The notes under the pieces: generated by a model | Databases searched by the model: none | Told to the model about the DNA's origin: nothing | What the model saw: only the letters and a program-made list of their open reading frames with translations | Part shown: piece by piece, positions 1 to 6,297 of the stretch | Layout of the letters: each line of letters begins with the position of its first letter | Numbering within the stretch: position 1 is the stretch's first letter | Assembly: GCA_024645155.1 (NCBI GenBank) | Contig: JAHEGF010000191.1 | Span: 1-6,489 of the forward strand | Source: Phyllobacteriaceae bacterium | GTDB lineage: Bacteria > Pseudomonadota > Alphaproteobacteria > Rhizobiales > Rhizobiaceae | Reading direction: 5' to 3' | Length of the DNA: 6,489 nucleotides | Position numbers and translations under genes: made by a program

Positions 1-294
1 CAGGAGGTGTTTGATTTCTACAAGAGCAATCCCGATGCCCTGGCCAATCTGCGGGCACCGCTTTTTGAGGAGAAAGTCGTCGATCACCTGCTGGCCGAGG
101 CCGATGTCACGGACAAGAAGGTGAGCAAGGAAGTACTTCTTGCCGATGACGAAGACGAAAAGCCGGCTGCGAAGAAAAAGGCTCCGGCCAAGAAAGCGGC
201 TCCGAAAAAAGCTGCTGCTGCGGAGAAAAAGCCGGCGGCAAAGAAGGCTCCGGCGAAGAAGCCTGCGGCAAAAACAAAGGATGCCGGCAAGTAA
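1..294 (+). CDS. tig: Trigger factor, C-terminal end (partial, 5' end outside window)
   Basis: This is the last 97 codons of trigger factor, the ribosome-bound chaperone and peptidyl-prolyl isomerase that meets nascent chains at the exit tunnel. The frame is open from base 1 and ends at TAA 292-294. Residues 1-45 match the end of the family's helical C-terminal domain: the pattern EVFDFYKSNPDALANLR, then FEEKVVDHLL and VTDKKVSKE, parallels the E. coli segment EVIEFYNKNKELMDNMR / LEEQAVEAVL / VTEKE. From about residue 48 there is an acidic patch (DDEDE), then a Lys/Ala/Pro tail of about 44 residues built from AAKK, APAKK and AAPKK units, ending TKDAGK. E. coli Tig lacks such a tail; tails of this kind occur in rhizobial homologues. 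The peptidyl-prolyl isomerase and ribosome-binding domains lie before the window. A GTG at base 7 is an internal valine codon and not a start. Confidence 0.92.
   Translation, partial: QEVFDFYKSNPDALANLRAPLFEEKVVDHLLAEADVTDKKVSKEVLLADDEDEKPAAKKKAPAKKAAPKKAAAAEKKPAAKKAPAKKPAAKTKDAGK
160..291 (+). repeat. Low-complexity Lys/Ala/Pro coding repeat in the tig tail
   Basis: Purine-rich, imperfectly repeated DNA built on units such as AAGAAGGCTCCGGC and AAGAAGCCGGCG encodes the AKKAP/AAKKP tail of trigger factor. The units are short and degenerate, so the tract could change length by slippage or recombination. The strongly basic, histone-H1-like composition would be expected to be disordered and could touch rRNA or DNA; that role is inference. 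Confidence 0.7.
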
Positions 295-322
295 CCGGCA
301 GACCACGATAATCCTGATCATG

Positions 323-347
323 AAGCCGCCTTCGGGCGGCTTTCTTG
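323..347 (+). terminator. Intrinsic terminator of tig, in the convergent tig/radC gap
   Basis: An 8-bp perfect stem, AAGCCGCC (323-330) with GGCGGCTT (335-342), closed by the very stable TTCG tetraloop (331-334), is followed by a T-rich run (TTTCTTGTT) on the plus strand. It starts 28 bases after the tig stop. Read on the minus strand, the same stem lies 19 bases past the radC stop but lacks a T run there, so it would be at most a weak terminator for radC. Confidence 0.85.
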
Positions 348-361
348 TTGCAGGCCAACAC

Positions 362-1123
362 CTATATCAATTGCAGACCCTTCATACTGGCATGGCCGGA
401 GCGGCCGATGATGATGTGGTCATGCACGGTTATGTTCAGTGGCCTTGCCGAATCGATGACGGTTTTGGTCATTTCAATGTCGGCGCGCGAAGGTGTCGGG
501 TCGCCGGATGGATGGTTATGCACCAGTATGATGGCGGTTGCCGACAGTTCGAGCGCCCGGCGCACCACTTCGCGCGGATAAACGGGGGTGTGGTCCACGG
601 TTCCGGTCTGCTGCACTTCGTCGGCAATCAGAATGTTTTTCTTGTCGAGAAAAAGGATTCGGAAGGTTTCGATTGATTCGTGCGCCATTGTCGCCGTGCA
701 ATAGTCAATCAGCTGCGACCACGAACTCAGCACCTCGCGGCCCGAAACCTCGCGTTTCAGCATCCGCCCTGAAGCAGCGGCAATCAGCTTCAGGTCAATC
801 GCGGTTTTTTCGCCGACATTGGGAATTTCGCACAGGCGCTTCGATGAGGCGGCAAATACCGCAGCCAGCGAACCGAAGCGCTGCAGCAACGCCTTGGCTA
901 TCGGCTTTGTGTCGCGCTGCCTTATCGTGTGAAAAAGGATCATTTCAAGGATTTCATAGTCGGCAAGCGCGGTTTCGCCGCCATCCATGAAACGCTGGCG
1001 GAGGCGGTCTCGATGACCATGGAAATGCTGTTTTTGGCGCCTGACCGGTGACGGCGCGTTGGGATCGTTTGCAGATCGCTCCGCAAAACCGCCCCATTCA
1101 TCATCCGGTGTGTCCATGCTCAT
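362..1123 (-). CDS. radC: RadC family JAMM/MPN+ protein
   Basis: RadC family protein of 253 aa from the chosen start. The N-terminal UPF0758/RadC_N region covers about residues 36-93 (GHRDRLRQRF, ADYEILEMILF). A helix-hairpin-helix-like segment, EIPNVGEKTAIDLKLI, lies at about 99-114. The C-terminal JAB/MPN+ domain carries the complete JAMM zinc motif H-x-H-x7-S-x2-D as H202, H204, S212 and D215 (HNHPSGDPTPSRAD). The fold is that of zinc metalloproteases/deubiquitinases, but the cellular role of RadC is unsettled; the original radiation-repair assignment in E. coli was withdrawn. It is the last gene after sfsA and map, 57 bases downstream of map. Start choice: ATG at 1121-1123 has AGGG 8 bases upstream. 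The frame extends to a TTG at 1156 without a good ribosome binding site, and another ATG lies at 1117. The end is TAG at 362-364. Confidence 0.9.
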   Translation of the reverse strand: MSMDTPDDEWGGFAERSANDPNAPSPVRRQKQHFHGHRDRLRQRFMDGGETALADYEILEMILFHTIRQRDTKPIAKALLQRFGSLAAVFAASSKRLCEIPNVGEKTAIDLKLIAAASGRMLKREVSGREVLSSWSQLIDYCTATMAHESIETFRILFLDKKNILIADEVQQTGTVDHTPVYPREVVRRALELSATAIILVHNHPSGDPTPSRADIEMTKTVIDSARPLNITVHDHIIIGRSGHASMKGLQLI

Positions 1124-1180
1124 CAAGCCAACCCTGATTATCTCCGCACCGGTCAAGATACCGGATGCGCAGATACAATC

Positions 1181-2008
1181 CTAGGCTGCAAATCCCGGCC
1201 GGTCGAGGCCTGCCGGTGAAGTCGTGAAGATTTCACAGCCGGTGTCGGTGACGCCAATTGAATGTTCGCATTGCGCCGACAGCGAGCGGTCACGCGTCAC
1301 GGCCGTCCAGCCGTCCGAAAGGACTTTGACGTGGGGACGGCCAAGATTGATCATCGGCTCAATGGTGAAGATCATGCCCTTGCGCATTTCAACGCCGTCG
1401 CGCGGATTGCCGTAGTGCAAGATGTTGGGCATGTCATGAAACAGACGGCCAAGCCCGTGGCCGCAAAAGTCGCGGACAACCGAGCATCTCTGGCTTTCCG
1501 CATAGGTCTGGATCGCGTGGCCGATCGCACCGGTCTTTACGCCGGGGCGGACAGCGGCAATTCCACGCATCAGGCATTCATAGGTTACCTCTATCAGGCG
1601 TTCCGCAGAGCGTTTGATGCCGCCAACCGGGTACATCCGGCTTGAATCACCATGCCAGCCGTCGAGGATATAGGTGACGTCGATGTTGACGATATCACCT
1701 TCGCGCAATGGTTTGTCATCGGGAATGCCGTGGCACACGACGTGATTGATCGACGTGCAACACGATCTTGTATAACCGCGATAATTGAGTGTTGCGGGAA
1801 CAGCGCCGTTATCCATTCCGAACTCGAACACGAAACGGTCGATCTCGGCGGTCGTGGTTCCAGGCCTGATCATGGCGGTAAGTTCGTCAAGGCACAGCGC
1901 CGTCAATTGGCCGGCATTGCGCATGCCGTCAAAACCGTCCTTGCCGTAAAGGCGGATCTGACCGGTATTCTTCAGCGGGGCCGATGCGGCGTCGACATAG
2001 GTGACCAT
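1181..2008 (-). CDS. map: Methionine aminopeptidase, type I
   Basis: Removes the initiator methionine from nascent proteins in the cytosol; a dinuclear metal enzyme. From the chosen ATG (2006-2008) it has 275 aa. The metal ligands are all present: D110 (VNIDVT), D121 (HGDSSRM), H184 (CGHGLGR), E217 (FTIEPM) and E248 (QCEHSI), plus the catalytic H93 (VCHGIPDD). These line up with E. coli D97, D108, H171, E204 and E235 at a constant offset of 13, strong support for the call. No SH3-type N-terminal extension is visible, so it is a short bacterial type I enzyme. Start choice: the frame stays open to ATG 2074, adding MPNESVTRTEEIPRNRAACSTL, but rhizobial homologues begin at about MVTYxDA. Neither candidate has a strong Shine-Dalgarno sequence, so 2074 remains possible. 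It follows sfsA and precedes radC on the same strand. Confidence 0.93.
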   Translation of the reverse strand: MVTYVDAASAPLKNTGQIRLYGKDGFDGMRNAGQLTALCLDELTAMIRPGTTTAEIDRFVFEFGMDNGAVPATLNYRGYTRSCCTSINHVVCHGIPDDKPLREGDIVNIDVTYILDGWHGDSSRMYPVGGIKRSAERLIEVTYECLMRGIAAVRPGVKTGAIGHAIQTYAESQRCSVVRDFCGHGLGRLFHDMPNILHYGNPRDGVEMRKGMIFTIEPMINLGRPHVKVLSDGWTAVTRDRSLSAQCEHSIGVTDTGCEIFTTSPAGLDRPGFAA

Positions 2009-2127
2009 AAGCGTGCTGCAAGCTGCGCGGTTGCGCGGTATTTCCTCTGTTCTCGTGACACTCTCATTTGGCATTGAAGCAACGCCGGTTCAAGCCTGAA
2101 CGTGGTGGCGATTGCATCGCGTTTCGA

Positions 2128-2832
2128 TCATCCGGGTAAAATCGGCAATGCGCGGGCGGGCTGGATGGCCTCCGGGGAGATATCGCACGCAACGCAATAG
2201 GCCTCCACGCCATGGTCCCTTGACCGGGAAAAGGCGTCCGCATAAGCCGGATCAAGATCGCTGCATAGCCTGAAGCGGTCGCAATCGTTGCGCTGGACAA
2301 GGTAGATCATGACGGCACGGCAACCAGCCTTGCGCATGCCTGCCAGTTCGTCGAGGTGCTTGGCGCCGCGGGTGGTGACACTGTCGGGGAATTCGGCAAG
2401 ACCGCGCTGGCGCATGAAGTGCACGTTCTTGACCTCGACATAGGCCGGTGGACGGCTTTCGCACTCAAGCAGAATGTCGATCCGGGAATTCGTGCCATAG
2501 CGCTGCTCGCGCCGTAGTGTGGTGTAGGTGCCGAGATCGGCAACGAGATCTGCCGCGATCGCCTCTTCTGCCAGACGATTGGGCAATCCGGTATTGATGC
2601 CCACCAATGTCCCGTCCGCTTCGACGATCTGAAGTTTGTGCGCATATTTCAGCGTCGGTTTTTCGGAATGGGAAAGCCATACACGGCTGCCGGGATCGGT
2701 CAATCCGAGCATGGAGCCGGTATTCGGCACGGATGCGGTTATCTCGCTACCATTGCCAAGCACAACATCGGCAAGAAACCGCTTGTAGCGCCTGACAAGG
2801 GTTGCGGGAACGAGTGGTGAGGGGAATCGCAT
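2128..2832 (-). CDS. sfsA: SfsA family protein (sugar fermentation stimulation protein A)
   Basis: 234 aa from ATG 2832, the same length as E. coli SfsA. SfsA was named for raising maltose metabolism genes in E. coli and reported to bind DNA; its biochemical activity is not settled. The N-terminal part, about residues 1-75 (MRFPSPLVPATLVRRYKRFL, NTGSMLGL, SRVWLS), is the OB-like region. The C-terminal part resembles the restriction-endonuclease fold: SRIDILLE with D119, then YVEVKNV with E133 and K135, then the family signature FPDSVTTRGAKHLDEL at about 148-163. The D...E-x-K arrangement suggests a metal-dependent nuclease-like site, which is inference. Start choice: the open frame runs to a GTG at 2880, but the family begins at M-x-FPSPL. 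AAAGGGA lies about 12-13 bases before this ATG, longer than ideal. First gene of the sfsA-map-radC group, 67 bases downstream of tRNA-Glu. Confidence 0.92.
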   Translation of the reverse strand: MRFPSPLVPATLVRRYKRFLADVVLGNGSEITASVPNTGSMLGLTDPGSRVWLSHSEKPTLKYAHKLQIVEADGTLVGINTGLPNRLAEEAIAADLVADLGTYTTLRREQRYGTNSRIDILLECESRPPAYVEVKNVHFMRQRGLAEFPDSVTTRGAKHLDELAGMRKAGCRAVMIYLVQRNDCDRFRLCSDLDPAYADAFSRSRDHGVEAYCVACDISPEAIQPARALPILPG

Positions 2833-2863
2833 TATGCGCGGTGTATCCCTTTGTGACACTTCG

Positions 2864-2884
2864 GCCAATGTGAAATGCACTGGC
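2864..2884 (-). other. Stem-loop between tRNA-Glu and sfsA
   Basis: On the minus strand GCCAGTG and CATTGGC form a 7-bp stem with one G-T pair and a 7-base loop, starting 15 bases after the encoded CCA. No T run follows, so it is not a standard intrinsic terminator. It could protect or mark the 3' end of the tRNA precursor, or be chance. Without a clear terminator here, read-through from the tRNA gene into sfsA is plausible. Confidence 0.3.
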
Positions 2885-2899
2885 TACGCCGGGATTTGA

Positions 2900-2974
2900 T
2901 GGTACGCCCAAGGGGAATCGAACCCCTGTTTCCGCCGTGAAAGGGCGGCGTCCTAACCGCTAGACGATGGGCGC
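2900..2974 (-). tRNA. tRNA-Glu (anticodon UUC), CCA encoded
   Basis: A 75-base cloverleaf on the minus strand. The acceptor stem GCGCCCA pairs with TGGGCGT (first pair G-U), followed by discriminator A and encoded CCA (2902-2900). The D arm begins TCGTCTAGCGGTTAGGAC. The anticodon stem CCGCC/GGCGG encloses the loop CTTTCAC, giving anticodon TTC (Glu, GAA/GAG). The T arm is AGGGG-TTCGATT-CCCCT. The TCGTCTAG and CTTTCAC segments are typical of bacterial tRNA-Glu. No intron and no disrupted stem are seen. No integrase or attachment-site duplication lies next to its 3' end, so it does not appear to have been used as an integration site here. Confidence 0.97.
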
Positions 2975-2985
2975 AGACCAGCGCC

Positions 2986-3014
2986 TTATTAGTGACGTTC
3001 GAACGGGTCTGCAA
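2986..3014 (-). promoter_or_regulatory. Candidate promoter of tRNA-Glu
   Basis: On the minus strand TTGCAG (3014-3009) and TAATAA (2991-2986) are separated by 17 bases, and the tRNA 5' end follows 11 bases after the -10 box. The spacing is ideal for a housekeeping sigma factor, but each hexamer matches only 3 of 6 E. coli consensus positions. Position relative to the tRNA is the main support. Confidence 0.4.
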
Positions 3015-3076
3015 GTCGTTTACGTAATGAATTTCGGTTTTTTACCGGGTGGATGCTTCTGCAGGCTCGGTTGGCG

Positions 3077-4270
3077 CTATTTGCGTTTGCGCCTGCGGCG
3101 GCAGCGCCAGTTCCAGTCGCGCTCCGGACCGACATCGATATGAACCGAATTCGTGTGGCAATAGGTGCCGACACCGCCACGGCCGGGCATGGACCGCAGG
3201 TATTTGGCGAGTGCCCATTTGCTGACACCTTCAATCTGGATGTCGGCTGCGGCGCAATACATATGCAGGGAATTGCGCGCTCCGCGAACCCGGCGGTTGT
3301 GCTGAGGACTGCGATAGCCCGATGTTATTACCACGCGTCTGCCGTAACGCCGTTCAGCAGTTTTCAAGACGCGGACGAGCGCCGGCTTGAGGCATTTCAC
3401 GTCGACACCGCCGTGCTGGGTCAACAGGCCATTGGGCGCCAAACGCGCCATACCGGCGGCTGATGCAAGACGAATCGGGTCTTCCGTTTCATTGCCGTCG
3501 ATGTCGCTATCGTCGTCTAGGCCGGAGCGCCGCGTGATCTCGAACAGGTCGCGTTCGCGGACACCGGGAAGAGCCTGGCTGCCACCGAGCGACGCCAGAG
3601 CAAGTTTTGGCTTGCTTGAAGTCGGCGTGGTGGAAATCACCGTCTTTTTGGGCGCAGAAGCATAGGAACCTCGTTCACGCATGTCGCCGTAAGCCGTTGC
3701 CACCGGAATTGGCGGCTCGCGGTCATTTGTGAAGAGCGAGGCAAAGAAGCCGCGTTTTTTGGCAGGCGCCGGTTCGCGCAGCACTTCGGTCCGGACCGGG
3801 GCTTCGGCAACAGTTTCCTGCTGCGTTTCCGGTTCCGCGGAATCAGCGGTGACGGCCGTTTCATCCGCACCATCGGCTTCGGCTGTTTCTTCCTCGGCCG
3901 TTTCGACGGTATTCGCCGGTGCAATCGTGCCGGACTGCGCTGCTGCAATTTCTACCGGTGCCGGTTTTACGCCATCGGGCGGCACAACGGACGCTGGCTG
4001 GCCATTTTGAGGCACAGGCTGATCGGCTGCTGCGACTGCGGGATCCGGTCTTTCGGAAGGGTAGTAGCTGACCGTTTCGGGCAAAACGGGATCACCATTC
4101 ACATCAAGCTCGACTTCGTTTGCGGCGATTATTTCTTCGGGCGAAAGGACGGCCACAGAACTGATACCAAGGGGAGGCGCGCTGGTGGTACAGGCGCTCA
4201 GCGACGTCGCAAAGGTTGCGGCAACCAGCAAGCGCGTAATTGATCCTGCGCTGTTCCTTGCGATTTCCAC
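3077..4270 (-). CDS. Predicted lipoprotein with C-terminal M15-type (DUF882/YcbK-like) zinc peptidase domain
   Basis: 397 aa from the chosen GTG (4268-4270). The N-terminus is a lipoprotein signal: R5 and R13, then the hydrophobic LLVAATFATSLSAC with lipobox L-S-A-C and lipidated C27. Residues about 28-240 form a long, low-complexity linker rich in Pro, Ala, Glu and Thr. The C-terminal domain, about 275-385, has the M15/DUF882 pattern: SGYRSPQHN (R320), then SLHMYCAAADIQIEG with zinc ligands H336 and D343, and SVHIDVG with H377. Relatives cleave D-Ala peptide cross-links or act as murein hydrolases, so a peptidoglycan substrate is likely; the exact bond is unknown. Four cysteines in this domain (C293, C339, C371, C390) could form disulfides in the periplasm. 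The tail RCRRRRKRK is very basic. Start choice: AAGGGGA lies 10 bases before GTG 4270 (7 before TTG 4273). The frame runs to GTG 4351, but that start abuts the phaC terminator and would bury the signal peptide. Confidence 0.82.
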   Translation of the reverse strand: MEIARNSAGSITRLLVAATFATSLSACTTSAPPLGISSVAVLSPEEIIAANEVELDVNGDPVLPETVSYYPSERPDPAVAAADQPVPQNGQPASVVPPDGVKPAPVEIAAAQSGTIAPANTVETAEEETAEADGADETAVTADSAEPETQQETVAEAPVRTEVLREPAPAKKRGFFASLFTNDREPPIPVATAYGDMRERGSYASAPKKTVISTTPTSSKPKLALASLGGSQALPGVRERDLFEITRRSGLDDDSDIDGNETEDPIRLASAAGMARLAPNGLLTQHGGVDVKCLKPALVRVLKTAERRYGRRVVITSGYRSPQHNRRVRGARNSLHMYCAAADIQIEGVSKWALAKYLRSMPGRGGVGTYCHTNSVHIDVGPERDWNWRCRRRRKRK

Positions 4271-4280
4271 CAATTCTATG

Positions 4281-4287
4281 TCCCCTT
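4281..4287 (-). promoter_or_regulatory. Ribosome binding site that fixes the M15 lipoprotein start
   Basis: AAGGGGA on the minus strand lies 7 bases before a TTG (4271-4273) and 10 before an adjacent GTG (4268-4270), two consecutive in-frame codons. Either start places an arginine-containing n-region directly before the hydrophobic lipoprotein signal. The longer frame from 4351 would add 27 residues of charged sequence ahead of it. Confidence 0.6.
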
Positions 4288-4305
4288 CGGAAAACGCAGG
4301 TACCG

Positions 4306-4334
4306 AATATTCCGCCTTGCCCGGCGGCTGTCTA
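4306..4334 (-). promoter_or_regulatory. Candidate promoter of the M15 lipoprotein gene
   Basis: On the minus strand TAGACA (4334-4329; 5 of 6 match to TTGACA) is followed after exactly 17 bases by AATATT (4311-4306; 4 of 6 match to TATAAT). Transcription would start near 4299, giving a leader of about 30 bases that includes the AAGGGGA site. It lies just downstream of the phaC terminator, as expected if the lipoprotein gene is transcribed on its own. Confidence 0.5.
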
Positions 4335-4351
4335 CGCCATGTTCGTGTCAC

Positions 4352-4386
4352 AAAAAAGCGTTTTCGTCCCGATTGGAACGAAACAC
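4352..4386 (-). terminator. Intrinsic terminator of phaC
   Basis: On the minus strand GTGTTTCGTTCC (4386-4375), loop AATC (4374-4371) and GGGACGAAAACGC (4370-4358) form a long stem with one G-T pair, one bulged A and a G-T near the base, followed immediately by six T residues (4357-4352). It begins 71 bases after the phaC stop. It has no T run on the plus strand, so it acts in the phaC direction only. Confidence 0.85.
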
Positions 4387-4457
4387 CTTACCGCTACTGG
4401 CGAAATACGGCGCAAAAGTGTCACATAGGCCTCTAAATAGCCATTAGTCCCAAAGTC

Positions 4458-6293
4458 TCAGATACGGACCTTTACATAAGAACCCGGCGCCGGTTCCAGG
4501 GGTTTCAGCGCTTTGCCACCGGGCTTTCTTGCCGAAACCATCGTATTGTCGTTCGATTTTATCCATTCATGCCAATGCGGCCACCACGACCCTGGATGCT
4601 CCTCGGCATTTGCCAGCCACGAATCAAACTCGCCTTCGGGTTTTCCGCCTGTCCAGAACTGGTATTTCTTGAGGGCAGGCGGATTGACCACGCCGGCAAT
4701 ATGTCCGGATCCGCTGACGACAAAATCAACTGGCCCGCCAAAATACTTGCTACCCACGAATGCCGAACGCGCGGGTGCGATGTGGTCTTCCCGGGTGGCA
4801 AGGTTGTAGATCGGGATGGTCACCTCGCCAAGCGAGATTTTTTCACCCGCGATTACCATTTCGCCTCTGGCAAGATTGTTTTCCAGGTAACAATTGCGCA
4901 GATAGTAGGAATGATTGGCAGCGCCGAGCCTGGTCGAATCGGAATTCCAGTAGAGAAGATCGAAGGGCATTGGTTTCTTGCCCTTCATGTAGTTGTTGAT
5001 CACATAAGGCCAGATCAGGTCTCGTGACCTGAGCATGTTGAATGCCGTGGCCATTTTTGTGCCATCCAGATAGCCTTTGCCGCTCATCGAATTCTCGATG
5101 GAGCTGATCTGGTCCTCGTCGACAAAAACCTTGAGGTCGCCGGCATAGGTGAAATCGACCTGTGTCGTAAAGAAAGTAGCGGTCCTGATCCGCTTGTCGC
5201 CGCGCCTGGCCATCAAAGCCAGTGCAACCGCCAAAAGTGTTCCGCCAACGCAGTAGCCGATCGCGTTGACTTCGCTTTCACCGGTCGACTTTTCAATGGA
5301 ATCAAGCGCAAGTCCCAATCCCTCGTCGATGTAGTGTTCCCAGCTTTTCTTCGCATGGCGGCTGTCGGGGTTGACCCAGGAAATCACAAAAACCGTGTGT
5401 CCCTGGCTGACGCACCAGCGGATGAAGGATTTTTCCTCGTTCAGGTCGAGAATATAGAACTTGTTGATCCATGGCGGGCATATCAGCAACGGGCGTTTCA
5501 ACACTTCCTTGGTCGCCGCTTCGTACTGGATGATCTCGGCGACATCGCTGCGCGCGATAACCTGGCCCGGCGTCATTGCCATGTTGCGGCCAACCTCGAA
5601 AGGTTCGTAGTCGGCCTGCCGCAGTTTCAGTTCTCCCTTGCCGGCCTCGACGTCTTCGGCGAGCATCTTTAGGCCGCGAACCAGGTTTTCGCCATCCGAT
5701 TCGATTGTTTCACGGAACAATTCGGGATTCGTCATGACAAAGTTCGACGGTGAAATGGCCTCGGCAATCTGCCGGACATAGAACTGCGCCTTGTGGCGTG
5801 TGTGCTCATCGAGACCATCGGCGTTCTCGACAAGATCATTGGCCCAGCGCGAGGTCACGAGGTAGGTTTGCTTGAGGAAGTCGAAGAATGCGTTCTCGGC
5901 CCATTCGGGATCCTGAAAACGCTTGTCGCCGCGATCCGGTTTGAAAACATCTTCGGTCGGCTCTCCGCTGGCACGGCTTACCGAATTCGCCCAGATGCTC
6001 ATATAATCGGCAAACAGGCGTGTCTGGGCCTCAAGCGCGCGCGACGGATCGGACAACCAGTATTCGGAGACCTTGGAGAATGTCTTGACGACATCGGCCA
6101 CCGGTTCGGCGACATTGTCCTTCCTTTCGCCTTCCTCGCGGGGCTTCAGCCACGCTGATGCCGCCTTTCCGGCCTGCTCGATCATCAGCGCCATGTTCTG
6201 GGCAAAGGCTTCCGGGTCTTTCACCAAATACTGCGAGATTGCCGCATCGGCTTTGTTTTTGCCGTTATCATTGTTTTTGCGATTTCCGGACAT
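4458..6293 (-). CDS. phaC: Class I poly(3-hydroxyalkanoate) synthase PhaC
   Basis: Polymerises (R)-3-hydroxyacyl-CoA, typically 3-hydroxybutyryl-CoA, into storage polyester on granule surfaces. It has 611 aa from ATG 6293, in the class I range. The N-terminal helical PhaC_N region covers about residues 90-260 (FFDFLKQTYLVTSRW, NFVMTNPELF). An alpha/beta-hydrolase core follows. The lipase-like box is GYCVGG with nucleophile C348; D503 (TREDHIAP) and H531 (SGSGHIAGVVNPP) complete the triad. The D-to-H spacing of 28 residues equals that of Cupriavidus necator PhaC (D480, H508). The conserved LYWNSDSTRL segment is also present. The N-terminal 60 residues are polar and variable. No phaA, phaB, phasin or phaR gene is in the window, and no phaE or phaR subunit is needed for class I. 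Start choice: ATG 6293 is preferred; the frame extends seven codons to TTG 6314, which has no ribosome binding site. AGGA lies 13 bases before the ATG, rather far. Confidence 0.95.
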   Translation of the reverse strand: MSGNRKNNDNGKNKADAAISQYLVKDPEAFAQNMALMIEQAGKAASAWLKPREEGERKDNVAEPVADVVKTFSKVSEYWLSDPSRALEAQTRLFADYMSIWANSVSRASGEPTEDVFKPDRGDKRFQDPEWAENAFFDFLKQTYLVTSRWANDLVENADGLDEHTRHKAQFYVRQIAEAISPSNFVMTNPELFRETIESDGENLVRGLKMLAEDVEAGKGELKLRQADYEPFEVGRNMAMTPGQVIARSDVAEIIQYEAATKEVLKRPLLICPPWINKFYILDLNEEKSFIRWCVSQGHTVFVISWVNPDSRHAKKSWEHYIDEGLGLALDSIEKSTGESEVNAIGYCVGGTLLAVALALMARRGDKRIRTATFFTTQVDFTYAGDLKVFVDEDQISSIENSMSGKGYLDGTKMATAFNMLRSRDLIWPYVINNYMKGKKPMPFDLLYWNSDSTRLGAANHSYYLRNCYLENNLARGEMVIAGEKISLGEVTIPIYNLATREDHIAPARSAFVGSKYFGGPVDFVVSGSGHIAGVVNPPALKKYQFWTGGKPEGEFDSWLANAEEHPGSWWPHWHEWIKSNDNTMVSARKPGGKALKPLEPAPGSYVKVRI

Positions 6294-6297
6294 GGTG

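Noticed and set aside
346..360. TGTTG-CAGGC-CAACA inverted repeat beside the radC stop
   Set aside because: A 5-bp stem with no T run in either direction; too weak to call when the neighbouring hairpin explains termination.
84..361. Minus-strand open frames opposite the tig tail
   Set aside because: Their Phe/Ala-rich composition is simply the complement of the AAG/GCC repeats that encode the Lys/Ala tail.
140..676. Plus-strand open frame of 178 codons overlapping the tig tail, the terminator and radC
   Set aside because: It runs out of frame through the tig repeat, giving an Arg/Lys-rich artefact, then antisense through radC. It reads through the terminator hairpin, and both overlapped genes have clear family matches.
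1262..2077. Plus-strand open frames of 127 and 141 codons opposite map
   Set aside because: They are antisense shadows of a fully conserved map gene with all metal ligands; no family resemblance was recognised.
362..2832. radC near other genes as part of a defence or mobile island (RadC-like proteins are common on such elements)
   Set aside because: Here radC follows map and sfsA in a core gene order, with no toxin, antirestriction or integrase genes nearby.
2900..2974. tRNA-Glu as the integration site of a mobile element
   Set aside because: No integrase and no repeated tRNA 3' end were seen on either side; flanking genes are core genes in normal orientation.
2832..3014. Minus-strand open frame of 60 codons covering tRNA-Glu
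   Set aside because: It runs straight through the tRNA gene; the peptide is translated tRNA sequence.
3023..3049. Small hairpin CGGT-AAAAA-ACCG after the M15 lipoprotein gene as a terminator
   Set aside because: Read on the minus strand, the stem is only 4 bp and is followed by AAATT rather than a T run, so it does not support intrinsic termination.
5334..6158. Plus-strand open frames of 112 and 121 codons opposite phaC
   Set aside because: They are antisense to conserved phaC codons and look like complement shadows typical of GC-rich genes; no recognisable domain.
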